Part shown: positions 39,694 to 49,199 of the stretch, one piece after another
How positions within the stretch are numbered: the first letter of the stretch is position 1
Layout: each line of letters begins with the position of its first letter
Source of the DNA: Dyella sp. A6
GTDB taxonomy: Bacteria > Pseudomonadota > Gammaproteobacteria > Xanthomonadales > Rhodanobacteraceae
Direction of reading: 5' to 3'
NCBI RefSeq assembly: GCF_036320485.1
Contig: NZ_CP132911.1
Coordinates: 3,596,001-3,660,000, forward strand
Length of the DNA: 64,000 nt
Made by a program: the position numbers and the translations under genes
The notes under the pieces: generated by a model
Seen by the model: the letters and a program-made list of their open reading frames with translations, nothing else
Database searches by the model: none
What the model was told of the DNA's origin: nothing

Positions 39694-40296
39694 ATGACCC
39701 ACACCCTCCATTCCGGTTGCACCGCCTTCGACGGACATCGGCTGATCGCAAGCGGCCCGTTGCCCGAGGTGGCACTGGCCGCCAAACAGGCGCTCGATGC
39801 CGGTACGCAAGGGCCGCTATTGGTGTTCGATGATGCCACCAGCGAGCCGGTCGAAATCGATTTCCGCGGCAGCCCGAAACAGGTGCTGGCGCGGCTGGCC
39901 CGCACCACCGCCACGCCGGCCCCGGCCGCCGCACCACGGGGTCGCGGCCGGCCGAAACTGGGGGTCACCGCGCGCGAAGTGACCCTGCTGCCGCGTCACT
40001 GGGACTGGCTCAACCAGCAACCCGGCGGTGCCTCGGCCACCCTGCGACGCCTGGTCGAGGAGGCCCGCCGCGCCGGTGGCACCCGCGAGCAGGCGCGGCT
40101 CGCCAGCGAATCGGCCGACCGTTTCATGCGCGTGATCGCTGGCGACCTGCCGCACTACGAGGAAGCCTCGCGCGCATTCTGGCGAGGCAACCGCAAGGAC
40201 TTCGCCTCACGCATCGAAAAATGGCCCGTGGATGTGCGCAACCACCTGCTTGGCCTGGTGACACGCGCGTGGGATGCGATGACCGCTGCCGGCTGA
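39694..40296 (+). CDS. DUF2239 family protein
   Basis: A 200-residue soluble protein. The N-terminal half is compact (CTAFDGHRLIASGPLPEVAL, LVFDDATSEPVEIDFRG), then an Ala/Pro linker with basic GRGRPKLGV resembles an AT-hook-like motif. The helical second half has TLLPRHWDWLNQQPGGASAT and WPVDVRNHLLGLVTRAW. The family has no known function. The middle GRGRPK and the RHWDWLNQQPGGASATLRRL segment (similar to small regulators with ribbon-helix-helix or related DNA-binding folds) suggest nucleic-acid binding, as inference. It has a good promoter upstream and the MFS gene follows after 67 bases. Confidence 0.82.
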   Translation: MTHTLHSGCTAFDGHRLIASGPLPEVALAAKQALDAGTQGPLLVFDDATSEPVEIDFRGSPKQVLARLARTTATPAPAAAPRGRGRPKLGVTAREVTLLPRHWDWLNQQPGGASATLRRLVEEARRAGGTREQARLASESADRFMRVIAGDLPHYEEASRAFWRGNRKDFASRIEKWPVDVRNHLLGLVTRAWDAMTAAG

Positions 40297-40363
40297 TCGG
40301 CATCGACCCTGCATCGCTTCGCGCCATATCGACATCACTCCTGCTGCATCGACATCACTTCTC

Positions 40364-41662
40364 ATGGATCGAACCATGCCGCCTTCTTCCGTCCACCCCT
40401 TGCGCGACAACACCAATTTCCGGCTGCTGTTCGCCGGCGGCACGGTGTCGGCCTTCGGCGACCAGTTCACCCTGGTGGCCCTGCCCTGGCTGGTGCTCAA
40501 GCTCACCGGAAACCCTGCCGCGCTCGGCCTGGTACTGGCGGCCATGGCGGTGCCGCGCGCCGTGTTCATGCTGATCGGCGGTGCCGTGGTCGACCACTTC
40601 TCCGCGCGCAATGTGCTGCTGATCGCACGCGGCGCCAACGCGCTGATGGTCGCCGCGCTGGCGGCACTGGTGCTCACCGGCGGGATCACCATGCCATGGG
40701 TCTACGCACTGGCGCTGGGCATCGGCCTGGCGACCGCCTTCGCCTACCCGGCCAGCACCGCGCTGATGCCCTCGATCGTGGCTCCGCAGCAGTTGCAGCA
40801 GGCCAATGGCGCGCTGATGGGGATGCGCCAGCTCAGCCTGTTCGTGGGCCCGGCGCTGGCCGGCCTGGTGATCGGCACCGGAGCACACGCAGCCGCGCAC
40901 GGGCTGGCGGATGCGCACGGGCTGGGCCGCGCCTTCGCCATCGACGCGACCAGCTTCGTCTGCTCGCTGGTGACGCTGGCGCTGATCCGCCTGCCGACTG
41001 GCGCGAAGCGTGCCGGCGCCATGCCCGGGGTGTTCGGACAGGTGCTTGGTGGCCTGCGCAGCATCGCCGCCGACCCGCCGTTGCGCGCCTTCATGCTCTA
41101 CGCGGCGGTGGTATCGATCTTCGTCACCGGCCCCACCCAGGTCGGGCTGCCGGTACTGGCCGACACCCGGCTGGACCATGGCGCGACATCGCTCGGCATC
41201 GTGCTGGCCGCGAACGGTGGCGGCATGCTGCTGGGCGGATTGCTGTCCGGGATCGTGGCGCGACTGGTACGTGGCCACCTCGGCACCATGATCCTGTGCT
41301 TCGACACCTGCGTGGGGCTGGTGCTGGCCAGCCTGGCCGGTGTGCATGCCACCTGGCTGGCAGCCACGCTGCTGGCGATGACCGGGCTGCTCGGCGGTGT
41401 GGTGCAGATCACCCTGGTCAGCTGGATCCAGCGCCGGGTAGCGCCGAACATGCTCGGCCGCACGATGAGCGTGCTGATGTTCACCTTCCTCGGCCTGGGA
41501 CCGCTGGCCGCGGCAGGCGCGGGCGCACTGCTCAAGCTGGTGTCGCTACCGGTGTTGTTCGTCGGTGCCGGCCTGACGTTGTCGACGATCGCGCTGGGTT
41601 GCCTGGCCAGCCCGGCACTGCGCGACATCCGTTCGCAGGATGCCGCGCCACGTACCGCGTGA
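40364..41662 (+). CDS. MFS transporter (enterobactin exporter/DHA3-like)
   Basis: A 432-residue, 12-helix MFS protein. It opens HPLRDNTNFRLLFAGGTVSA and has the DHA3/EntS-type pattern FGDQFTLVALPWLVLKLTGN near residues 30-50 and FAYPASTALMPSIVAPQQL later. EntS-like exporters extrude siderophores or macrolides; nothing near suggests a substrate. ATG 40364 and ATG 40376 are both possible starts and neither has a clear ribosome-binding site. It converges with eda, with only three bases between their stop codons. Confidence 0.87.
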   Translation: MDRTMPPSSVHPLRDNTNFRLLFAGGTVSAFGDQFTLVALPWLVLKLTGNPAALGLVLAAMAVPRAVFMLIGGAVVDHFSARNVLLIARGANALMVAALAALVLTGGITMPWVYALALGIGLATAFAYPASTALMPSIVAPQQLQQANGALMGMRQLSLFVGPALAGLVIGTGAHAAAHGLADAHGLGRAFAIDATSFVCSLVTLALIRLPTGAKRAGAMPGVFGQVLGGLRSIAADPPLRAFMLYAAVVSIFVTGPTQVGLPVLADTRLDHGATSLGIVLAANGGGMLLGGLLSGIVARLVRGHLGTMILCFDTCVGLVLASLAGVHATWLAATLLAMTGLLGGVVQITLVSWIQRRVAPNMLGRTMSVLMFTFLGLGPLAAAGAGALLKLVSLPVLFVGAGLTLSTIALGCLASPALRDIRSQDAAPRTA

Positions 41663-41665
41663 TGC

Positions 41666-42313
41666 TCAGCCGCGCAGTGCGGCTGCTTCGCGAGCCAGCA
41701 GTTCGATGCCGGCCCAGTCGCCGGCCTTGAGCTTGTCGGCCGGGGTCAGCCAGGAACCGCCCACGCAGGCCACGTTGGGCAGCTTCAGGAAATCGGGCGC
41801 GCTGGACAGGCTGATACCGCCGGTGGGGCAGAAGCGGATCTGCGGCAGCGGGCTGGCCCAGGCACCCAGCAGCTTGTGGCCGCCGACCGGCACCGCGGGA
41901 AACAGTTTCAGGTGGCGATAGCCGCGTTCGAGCATGCTCATCGCCTCGCCCGCGGTCGCCACGCCCGGAAGCAGCGGCAGCTCGCCGGCATCGGCGGCAT
42001 CCAGCAGCTTGGGCGAGGCACCAGGCGACACAGCGAAGCGTGCGCCGGCCTGGCGCGCGGCCTCGAGCTGGAAACCGTCCAGCACGGTACCGACGCCAAC
42101 CACGGCGCCTTCGACCTCGGCGGCAATCGCGCGGATCGCGTCCAGCGCGGCCGGCGTGCGCAGGGTCACCTCGATTGCACGGATACCGCCGGCCACCAGT
42201 GCACGCGCCATCGGCACGGCATGGGCGACCTCGTCGATGATCACCACCGGCACCACCGGGGCAAGGGCGAGGATCTCGGCGAGTTGCTGCTGCTTGGTTT
42301 CCTGCGGGGTCAT
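41666..42313 (-). CDS. eda: KDPG aldolase (2-dehydro-3-deoxy-6-phosphogluconate aldolase)
   Basis: A 215-residue class I aldolase that splits KDPG into pyruvate and glyceraldehyde-3-phosphate, the last step of the Entner-Doudoroff pathway. The catalytic residues are visible: E48 in IEVTLRT and Schiff-base K136 in RHLKLFPAVPVGG. The phosphate-binding CPTGGISL loop is present. Length is typical. It lies 46 bases after edd in the zwf-pgl-edd-eda operon, so flux from glucose-6-phosphate through the pathway is encoded in one transcript. Confidence 0.96.
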   Translation of the reverse strand: MTPQETKQQQLAEILALAPVVPVVIIDEVAHAVPMARALVAGGIRAIEVTLRTPAALDAIRAIAAEVEGAVVGVGTVLDGFQLEAARQAGARFAVSPGASPKLLDAADAGELPLLPGVATAGEAMSMLERGYRHLKLFPAVPVGGHKLLGAWASPLPQIRFCPTGGISLSSAPDFLKLPNVACVGGSWLTPADKLKAGDWAGIELLAREAAALRG

Positions 42314-42359
42314 GGCAAAGGCTCGTATGAAAGGGGTGTAAGGCCAGGAGTGAGGGATG

Positions 42360-44207
42360 TCAGACGTCGGCGGCGTGATGGCGGTCGTGCACGCGGAACA
42401 CACTGGCGCCCGAGGCGGCGGCACCGACCGCGTTGCGCAGCGGGGCAAACAGTTCGCGGCCCATGCCGACGTGGTGTGCGGAAAGATCGGCATGCACCTG
42501 CTCGCGCGTGGCCCACTCGGCCGCGTCGACCTTGGCCTCCAGCGTGCCGGCAATGACATCGAGACGGACGATATCACCGTCGCGCAACTTGCCCAGCGGG
42601 CCGGCGTCGATCGCCTCGGGGGTGACGTGGATGGCGGCCGGCACCTTGCCGGATGCGCCGGACATGCGGCCGTCGGTGACCAGCGCCACGCGATGGCCGC
42701 GCGCCTGCAGGATGCCTAGCGTCGGGGTGAGCTTGTGCAGCTCGGGCATGCCGATCGCCTTCGGACCCTGGAAGCGCACCACGGCAACGAAGTCGCGGTC
42801 CAGCTCGCCACGGTCGAAGGCGGCCTTCACGTCGTCCTGGTCGTGGAAGATCACCGCCGGCGCCTCGATCACCAGGCGGTCGCCCGGCACCGAGGACACC
42901 TTGATCACCGCACGCCCCAGGTTGCCCTTCAGCACGCGCAGGCCACCGTCGGCACGGAACGGTTCGCTGGCCGGACGCAGCACGTCCAGGTCGGCGCTGG
43001 CCTCGACCTTGTTCCAGCTCAGCTCGCCAGCGGCATTCAGCGCCGGCATGCTGCGGTACGCGTCCATGCCCTGGCCCCACACGGTGCGCACGTCGCCATG
43101 CAGCAGGCCCGCATCGAGCAGCGAGCCGATCAGGAACGGCATGCCGCCGGCCTGGTGGAAATGATTCACGTCGGCGCGGCCGTTCGGGTAGACGCGCGCC
43201 ATCAGCGGCACCACGCCGGACAGCGCGTCGAAGTCTTCCAGGGTCAGCACGATGCCGGCCGCGGCGGCCATCGCCACCAAGTGCAGCAGATGGTTGGTGG
43301 AGCCGCCGGTGGCGTGCAGGCCGATCACGCCGTTGACGATGGTGCGTTCGTCGACCATCCGGCCCAGCGGCGTGTAGTCGTCGCCCAGCGCGGTGATCGC
43401 CGCCGCACGCCGGACCGCGGCAACGGTCAGCGCTTCGCGCAGCGGCGTGTTCGGATTGACGAAGCTGGCACCCGGCAGGTGCAGGCCCATGATCTCCATC
43501 AGCATCTGGTTGGAGTTGGCGGTGCCGTAGAAGGTGCAGGTACCCGGCGCGTGATACGACGCGGACTCCGCCTCCAGCAGCTCGGCGCGGGAAGCCTTGC
43601 CCTCGGCATAGCGCTGGCGCACCGCGGTCTTCTCGTCGTTGCTGATGCCGCTGGGCATCGGTCCGGCAGGTACGAATACCGCCGGCAGGTGGCCGAAGCT
43701 GAGCGCGCCGATCATCAGGCCTGGCACGATCTTGTCGCAGATGCCGAGGAACAGCGCGGCATCGAACATGTCGTGCGACAGCGCCACCGCGGCGGACATC
43801 GCGATCACCTCGCGCGAGAACAACGACAGCTCCATGCCGGCACGACCCTGGGTCACGCCATCGCACATCGCCGGCACGCCACCGGCCACCTGCGCGGTGA
43901 CGCCCGCCTCGCGCGCCACGCGACGGATCAGTTCGGGATAGCGCTCGTACGGCTGGTGCGCCGAAAGCATGTCGTTGTAGGCCGTGACGATACCGATGTT
44001 GGGCGTGACGGTACCGCGCAGTGCAGCCTTGTCGTCGGTGCCGCAGGCGGCGAAACCGTGCGCAAGATTGCCGCAGGACAGCTGGCGACGGTGCGTGCCT
44101 TCGCCGCGGGCGGCGTCGATGCGCGCCAGGTAGGCGTCGCGACCGGGGCGGCTGCGCTCGACGATGCGCTGGGTGACTTCGGCAACAACAGGGTGCAAGG
44201 TACTCAT
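42360..44207 (-). CDS. edd: 6-phosphogluconate dehydratase
   Basis: A 615-residue IlvD/Edd-family dehydratase making KDPG from 6-phosphogluconate. It has the iron-sulfur cluster cysteines expected of the family ([32 protein letters not shown], and [19 protein letters not shown]). [20 protein letters not shown] near the end is a signature of the family. ATG 44207 has a good ribosome-binding site (CCAGGAG). Downstream of pgl by 67 bases and upstream of eda. Confidence 0.96.
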   Translation of the reverse strand: MSTLHPVVAEVTQRIVERSRPGRDAYLARIDAARGEGTHRRQLSCGNLAHGFAACGTDDKAALRGTVTPNIGIVTAYNDMLSAHQPYERYPELIRRVAREAGVTAQVAGGVPAMCDGVTQGRAGMELSLFSREVIAMSAAVALSHDMFDAALFLGICDKIVPGLMIGALSFGHLPAVFVPAGPMPSGISNDEKTAVRQRYAEGKASRAELLEAESASYHAPGTCTFYGTANSNQMLMEIMGLHLPGASFVNPNTPLREALTVAAVRRAAAITALGDDYTPLGRMVDERTIVNGVIGLHATGGSTNHLLHLVAMAAAAGIVLTLEDFDALSGVVPLMARVYPNGRADVNHFHQAGGMPFLIGSLLDAGLLHGDVRTVWGQGMDAYRSMPALNAAGELSWNKVEASADLDVLRPASEPFRADGGLRVLKGNLGRAVIKVSSVPGDRLVIEAPAVIFHDQDDVKAAFDRGELDRDFVAVVRFQGPKAIGMPELHKLTPTLGILQARGHRVALVTDGRMSGASGKVPAAIHVTPEAIDAGPLGKLRDGDIVRLDVIAGTLEAKVDAAEWATREQVHADLSAHHVGMGRELFAPLRNAVGAAASGASVFRVHDRHHAADV

Positions 44208-44274
44208 GACGAACTCCTGGTCGCGCGGAGATCGGCGCGACCGGCAACAAAAACGTGGACGGAGTGCGTGCCCA

Positions 44275-44970
44275 TTACGGGCACCACCAGGGTTCCAGCT
44301 GCGGCGCAGCGCGCAACACCGCGCCCATCGGCAGCGTGCTGCCGGGCTCGCATGCCGTGTCGAACACGCTGCGCTTGGCCTCGCCTTCGATGTGCAGGAA
44401 CAGCGCGCGGCTGTCCAGCAGCGCGGGCAGGGTGAAGGTGATGCGCGGCTCGCCCGCGCCCTCGGCGCGCATCGGCAGCACGCGCGCGGTGCCCTTGAGA
44501 TCGAGCGCCTCGGCCAGACGGTCGCCGCCGGGGAAGAACGATGCGGTATGGCCGTCGCCACCCATGCCCAGGATCACCACGTCGAAGGTCGACGGCAGTT
44601 CACCGAGGCGCGCACGCAGGGTGGCGATGGCCGCTTCGGGCGTGGGTGCGGCGACGTACAGCGGCACGAAGTTCGCCTCCGCCGCCTGGTGCTGCAGCAA
44701 GGTGACCTTCACCAGCCGCGCATTGGAACGCTCGTTGCTCTCGGGCACCCAGCGCTCGTCGACCAGGGTGACGGTGACCCTGGCCCAGTCCAGTGGCATC
44801 TGCGAAAGCTGCTCGAAGAAACGCTTCGGCGTACTGCCGCCAGACACCGCCAACAGCGCCTTGCCGCGAGCGTCGAGTGCCTCGCGCAGTTGCGCCGCCA
44901 CGCGTGTGGCCAGCCCCTCGGCCAGGGCATCGGCATGGTCGAAGCGGTGCAGGGCGAACGCTTCGGGCAT
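44275..44970 (-). CDS. pgl: 6-phosphogluconolactonase
   Basis: A 231-residue DevB-type lactonase that hydrolyses 6-phosphogluconolactone, the product of Zwf. The conserved glucosamine-6-phosphate-isomerase-like fold shows [39 protein letters not shown] and the catalytic region [15 protein letters not shown]. Its ATG overlaps the zwf stop by one base (TGATG), so the two are translated together. Length is normal for the family. Confidence 0.95.
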   Translation of the reverse strand: MPEAFALHRFDHADALAEGLATRVAAQLREALDARGKALLAVSGGSTPKRFFEQLSQMPLDWARVTVTLVDERWVPESNERSNARLVKVTLLQHQAAEANFVPLYVAAPTPEAAIATLRARLGELPSTFDVVILGMGGDGHTASFFPGGDRLAEALDLKGTARVLPMRAEGAGEPRITFTLPALLDSRALFLHIEGEAKRSVFDTACEPGSTLPMGAVLRAAPQLEPWWCP

Positions 44971-46442
44971 CAATCGTTGTCCTCGTGCCAGGTGCGTCCA
45001 TCGCGCTCGATCAGGGCAACAGCGGCGCTCGGCCCCCAGCTGCCGGCGGTGTACGGCCGCGGTCCCTCGTTGCTGGATGCCCAGGCGGCCAGGATCGGAT
45101 CGGCCCATTGCCAGGCGGCCTCGACTTCGTCTCGGCGCATGAACAGGGTGGGGTTGCCGCGGACCACGTCGAGGATCAGTCGCTCGTAGGCGTCCGGCTG
45201 CTGCACCCCAAAGGCTTCGGCAAAGCTCATGTCCAGCGGCACGTGACGCAACCGCAGGCCACCCGGTCCGGGGTCCTTGATGGTCAGCCACAGCTTTACG
45301 CCCTCGTCCGGCTGCAGGCGCAACACCAGCTTGTTCTGCACCAGCGGACCGGCGCTGCCCTCGAAGATCGAATGCGGTACCGGCTTGAAGGCCACCACGA
45401 TCTCGGACACACGCTCCGGCAAGCGCTTGCCGGTGCGGAGATAGAACGGCACACCGGCCCAGCGCCAGTTGCTGATCTCGGCCTTCAGTGCCACGAAGGT
45501 CTCGGTGTCGGACTTGGCGTCTTCGCCCAGTTCCTCCAGATAGCCCGGCACGCTCTGGCCCTCGACGGCACCCGCACGGTACTGGCCGCGCACGGTGAGC
45601 TGGCCGGCATTGGCGGCGTCGATCGGCTTCAGCGCACGCAGCACTTTCAGCTTCTCGTCACGCACCGCATCGGGCGACAGCGAGGCCGGCGATTCCATCG
45701 CCACCATGCACAACAACTGCAGGATATGGTTCTGCACCATGTCGCGCAGCGCGCCGGCGTGGTCGTAGTAACCCGCACGACGGCCCAGGCCGAGGGTCTC
45801 GGCCACGGTGATCTGCACGTGGTCGATGTGACCGGCATTCCACAGCGGCTCGAACAGTGCGTTGCCAAAGCGCAGCGCCAGCAGGTTCTGCACCGTTTCC
45901 TTGCCGAGGTAATGATCGATGCGGTAGGTCTGTGATTCGGCGAAGACCCGGCCAACGTCGTCGTTGATCTTGTTCGCGCTGGCCAGGTCGCGGCCAATCG
46001 GCTTTTCCAGCACCACGCGGCTCGCGCCCTGGTTCAGGCCCAGCTGGCCCAGCCGTTCGCAGATGTCCACGAACAGGTCCGGCGAGGTCGACAGATAGAA
46101 CACCCGGATGTTGTCCGGCCGTTCGCCGAGCAGCTCGCCCAGGCCTGACCAGCCCTCGTCCTTGCGCGCATCGAGCGGGCGGTACGCGATCAGGTCGAGG
46201 AAAGCCTTGCACTGGTCCGGCGTGTCGTCCGCCAGGGTGCCCAGCGCTTCGCGTACCAGTACGCGGTAACCGTCGTCGCCCATCGGCTCACGGGCCACAC
46301 CGATGATGCGGCTGCCGGCGCGGATCTGCCCGGCCAGATAGCGACGGAACATGGCCGGCAGCAGCTTGCGCACGGCCAGATCGCCGGTGCCGCCGAAGAT
46401 CACCAGGTCGAACGGGTCGACCGGCAGAGAGGCTGGAGTCAC
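44970..46442 (-). CDS. zwf: Glucose-6-phosphate 1-dehydrogenase
   Basis: A 490-residue G6PD. The N-terminal Rossmann fold has DLVIFGGTGDLAVRKLLPA, the catalytic signature is RIDHYLGKETVQNLLALRF, and the C-terminal part has the substrate-binding RWAGVPFYLRTGKRLPE. It feeds the Entner-Doudoroff route and generates NADPH. The start is GTG at 46442 with GAGG about seven bases upstream; the overlapping CAT at 46442-46444 would give ATG-stop and cannot be used. It is the first gene of the operon and is divergent from a GntR regulator with repeated half-sites in the 190-base gap. Confidence 0.95.
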   Translation of the reverse strand: MTPASLPVDPFDLVIFGGTGDLAVRKLLPAMFRRYLAGQIRAGSRIIGVAREPMGDDGYRVLVREALGTLADDTPDQCKAFLDLIAYRPLDARKDEGWSGLGELLGERPDNIRVFYLSTSPDLFVDICERLGQLGLNQGASRVVLEKPIGRDLASANKINDDVGRVFAESQTYRIDHYLGKETVQNLLALRFGNALFEPLWNAGHIDHVQITVAETLGLGRRAGYYDHAGALRDMVQNHILQLLCMVAMESPASLSPDAVRDEKLKVLRALKPIDAANAGQLTVRGQYRAGAVEGQSVPGYLEELGEDAKSDTETFVALKAEISNWRWAGVPFYLRTGKRLPERVSEIVVAFKPVPHSIFEGSAGPLVQNKLVLRLQPDEGVKLWLTIKDPGPGGLRLRHVPLDMSFAEAFGVQQPDAYERLILDVVRGNPTLFMRRDEVEAAWQWADPILAAWASSNEGPRPYTAGSWGPSAAVALIERDGRTWHEDND

Positions 46443-46503
46443 ATCGCACCTCGAACACTTGGGGGCAGGTGGCAGTAGGCCACTTGCCGTGGGTCCCCTG
46501 ATC

Positions 46504-46623
46504 GTACCAATGAAATACCAGACGATACCAGTCCTTTGCCCGGTTCATTTTATGACGATCGGTCCCATCCATGGCGAATTTCTTGCCGCATCATGGATTG
46601 TCCCAGTGGTGTGCTATTGGTAT
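46504..46623. promoter_or_regulatory. Repeated TACCA half-sites, probable GntR/UTRA operators
   Basis: GTACCA (46504-46509), ATACCA (46515-46520) and ATACCA (46525-46530) recur every 10-11 bases, on one face of the helix. A fourth copy in reverse, TTGGTAT (46617-46623), lies just before the GntR gene and overlaps its candidate -10. HutC/UTRA-type GntR proteins commonly bind such (A/T)TGGTAT-like half-sites. The three clustered copies lie near the zwf start and the single one near gntR. Confidence 0.55.
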
Positions 46624-46626
46624 GTT
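46598..46626 (+). promoter_or_regulatory. Candidate promoter of the GntR-family gene
   Basis: TTGTCC (46598-46603) and TATGTT (46621-46626) are separated by 17 bases. A start seven bases after the -10 would be near 46633, the A of the ATG, so the message could be leaderless. The -10 overlaps an inverted half-site of the proposed operator, which fits autoregulation. Confidence 0.4.
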
Positions 46627-46632
46627 TTACGT

Positions 46633-47385
46633 ATGCAAAGCGCCCTTGCCGACGAATACCACCGCCTCTGCCGCGATCCGGCCACGCATCAGCCGCTGGC
46701 CTACCTGCGGCTGCGGCGCGCCATTCGCAATGTGATTGAGCAGCGCACCATTGAGCCTGGCCAGACCCTGCCCAGCGAGCGCGACCTGGCCCAGATCCTC
46801 AGCCTGTCGCGGGTGACCGTGCGTAAAGCCATCGCCGGCCTGGTCGAGGAAGGCGTGCTTACCCAGCGCCATGGCGCCGGCACCTTCGTGGCCGAACGCA
46901 TCATCAAGCCGATGTCGCGACTGACCAGCTTTACCGAAGACCTACGCGCACGCGGACTCAACCCGCGTTCCGAATTCTTCGAGCGCGACGTGGGCGAGGT
47001 GACGCCGGAAGAGTCGATGGCGCTCAACCTGTCGCCCGGCGTGCAGGTGGTCCGCCTGCATCGCGTGCGCTACGCGGGTGACGAACCGCTGGCGATCGAA
47101 CGCACCGTGGTACCCGCCAGCGTGCTGCCCGACCCGATGCTGGTACACGACTCGCTGTACGAAGCGCTGGAAACACGCGGCTGCCGTCCGCGCCGCGCCC
47201 TGCAGCGCCTGCGCGCCGTGCTATTGAACCCGCGTCACGCACGGCTTCTGCACGTGCCGCCGAACAGCGCCGGCCTCAATATCGAACGCCGCGCTTTCCT
47301 CGACGATGGCCGCGTGGTCGAGTTCACCACCTCGTGGTATCGCGGCGACATCTACGACTTCGTGGCCGAGCTGCAGACGGACTGA
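46633..47385 (+). CDS. GntR/HutC-family transcriptional regulator with UTRA domain
   Basis: A 250-residue regulator. The winged HTH covers about 15-90: PLAYLRLRRAIRNVIEQRTI, LPSERDLAQILSLSRVTVRK (recognition region) and EEGVLTQRHGAGTFVAER. The UTRA effector domain (about 100-245) has RLTSFTEDLRARGLNP, VQVVRLHRVRYAGDEPLAIE and YRGDIYDFVAEL at the end. UTRA proteins sense phosphorylated sugars or amino-sugars. Divergence from zwf and shared half-sites suggest control of the Entner-Doudoroff operon, perhaps in response to a pathway intermediate such as KDPG. That is inference: in many proteobacteria HexR holds this role instead. Confidence 0.92.
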   Translation: MQSALADEYHRLCRDPATHQPLAYLRLRRAIRNVIEQRTIEPGQTLPSERDLAQILSLSRVTVRKAIAGLVEEGVLTQRHGAGTFVAERIIKPMSRLTSFTEDLRARGLNPRSEFFERDVGEVTPEESMALNLSPGVQVVRLHRVRYAGDEPLAIERTVVPASVLPDPMLVHDSLYEALETRGCRPRRALQRLRAVLLNPRHARLLHVPPNSAGLNIERRAFLDDGRVVEFTTSWYRGDIYDFVAELQTD

Positions 47386-47499
47386 GGTCCTTGCGCCAAC
47401 CCGGATGCACTACTCTGACCGGGTCAGCCCTGTCACCCGTGCATGCCGAAGCCGGGACCCAGCCGCTCATGCGTTTCACGCCAGCCCTATCGCACCCTC

Positions 47500-49068
47500 A
47501 TGCCAACGCATAACCTAAGCTTGAACCCCTCGCTGCAGCGGCAGCTGGCCGAAGCCGGCAAGGCGCTGAGCCAAGGCCAGGTGCAGCAGGCACGACAGAC
47601 GCTGCGGCAGGTGCTGGCAGGCGCGCCAGGACACCCCAACGCCCAGTTCCTGTACGGCGTGGCGAGCCTGATGGCCGGCGACGGAGCCGAAGCCTTGCGC
47701 TTCCTGCGCAAGGCCGCAAGCCAAAGTACCAATGACGCCACGATCCAGATGTACCTGGGCATGGCCCTGCACGATACGGGTGCGACCGTTGAGGCACTGG
47801 CCTGCCTGCGCCGTGCCTGCGAGCTGGCTCCCGGCCAGGCACCGACCTGGTACAACCTGGGCAAGGCGCTGAAGCAGGACGCCATGCTGGACGATGCCAG
47901 CGAAGCCCTGCAGCGGGCTGTGACACTGGACGAGCGCCATCTGCTGGCCCACATCGCCCTGGCCGACATCGCAACCATGCAGGGCCGGATCACCCAGGCC
48001 GTCTCCGGCTATCGGCAGGTACTGCGCCTGCAGCCCGATCATGCCCAGGCCTGGCATGGACTGGCCAACCTCAAGACCGAACCGCTGAGCCCGGCCGACA
48101 CCGCCCACCTGCGGCAGGCACTACAGCGCCCCGGCATCCATCCGGATACCCGCGTGGCACTGGGCTTCAGCCTCTTCCGTGCACTGGAAGACCAGCAGGA
48201 CTATGCGGCGGCCTTCGAGGCGTTACGCCAGGCCAACAGCGACAAGCGAAAGCTGGTGGACTGGGATGCCGCGGCTGAACATCAGCGCATCGGGCACATC
48301 ATGGAGGCCTTCCGGCCAGCGTTGCCACCGCCCCGCGATGCCACGCTGGGCCACGAAGCCATCTTCATCGTCAGCATGCCGCGCTCGGGCTCGACCCTGG
48401 TCGAGCACATCCTTGCCTCGCACAGCCAGGTCGAAGGTGCCAACGAGATTCCGGATCTGCCCGCCGTCATCGAAGACGAGTCTCGCCGCCGCAACCAGGC
48501 GTTTCCGGACTGGGTCGGCGCGGCGTCCGCGGACGACTGGCAGCGACTTGGCCAGGATTACCTTGCGCGTACCGCCCGCTGGCGCACGCAACATCCGCGT
48601 TTTACCGACAAAGGTCTGCTGAACTGGCCGCTGGTCGGCGCCATCCGGGCAATGCTGCCCGGAGCCAGGATCATCCATTGCCACCGTGACCCGGTGGAGA
48701 ACTGCTTCGCCTGCTACCGTCAGCTTTTCGGTCACGGCATGCATTTCAGCTACGACCTCGGTGACCTAACCGCGCATTATCGCGACCATCAGCAGCTTGC
48801 CGGCTACTGGCAGCAGCGGTTCCCGGGACAGTTGCTCGACTTTTCCTATGAAACGCTGCTGGACGATACGGAAGCGCAGATCCGCCGGCTTCTCGATTTC
48901 TGCGGGCTGCCGCTCGAGCCCGCCTGCCTGACCCCGCACCTTGCCAAGCGCGAGGTGCGCAGCACCGCCAGCGCGGCCCAGGTGCGCCAGCCCATCGCCA
49001 GGACCACGCCTCACGGCGAGCTCTACGGGGATTTGCTGCTGCCGCTGCGGCAACGTTTGGATCTCTAG
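47500..49068 (+). CDS. TPR-containing sulfotransferase
   Basis: A 522-residue protein from ATG 47500. The first 250 residues hold about five TPR-like repeats (LGMALHDTGATVEALACLRR, WYNLGKALKQDAMLDDASEA, AHIALADIATMQGRITQAVS). The C-terminal half is a PAPS-dependent sulfotransferase: the 5'-phosphosulfate loop SMPRSGSTLVEHILASH and the 3'-phosphate region CHRDPVENCFACYRQLFG are clear. Enzymes of this kind sulfate proteins or glycolipids. No PAPS synthesis genes are near. It converges with the TonB-receptor gene on a shared terminator, an association I recall from related bacteria. It has no signal peptide. Confidence 0.92.
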   Translation: MPTHNLSLNPSLQRQLAEAGKALSQGQVQQARQTLRQVLAGAPGHPNAQFLYGVASLMAGDGAEALRFLRKAASQSTNDATIQMYLGMALHDTGATVEALACLRRACELAPGQAPTWYNLGKALKQDAMLDDASEALQRAVTLDERHLLAHIALADIATMQGRITQAVSGYRQVLRLQPDHAQAWHGLANLKTEPLSPADTAHLRQALQRPGIHPDTRVALGFSLFRALEDQQDYAAAFEALRQANSDKRKLVDWDAAAEHQRIGHIMEAFRPALPPPRDATLGHEAIFIVSMPRSGSTLVEHILASHSQVEGANEIPDLPAVIEDESRRRNQAFPDWVGAASADDWQRLGQDYLARTARWRTQHPRFTDKGLLNWPLVGAIRAMLPGARIIHCHRDPVENCFACYRQLFGHGMHFSYDLGDLTAHYRDHQQLAGYWQQRFPGQLLDFSYETLLDDTEAQIRRLLDFCGLPLEPACLTPHLAKREVRSTASAAQVRQPIARTTPHGELYGDLLLPLRQRLDL

Positions 49069-49091
49069 TCCACCCTGTCAGCCACGCAACA

Positions 49092-49121
49092 AAAAGGCCA
49101 CTGGATAACCAGTGGCCTTTT
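49092..49121. terminator. Bidirectional intrinsic terminator
   Basis: AAAAGGCCACTGG and CCAGTGGCCTTTT form a perfect 13-base-pair stem with an ATAA loop. The arm ends give U-runs in both directions. It lies between the stop codons of the sulfotransferase (49068) and the convergent TonB receptor (49200). Confidence 0.95.
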
Positions 49122-49199
49122 GCTTTCTTTGCTTTCTTGCCAGTCGTTCGCCAGCCATCGCCACCTTTGACCGTGGCGATGACCGGAGAGCGCTTCGAC

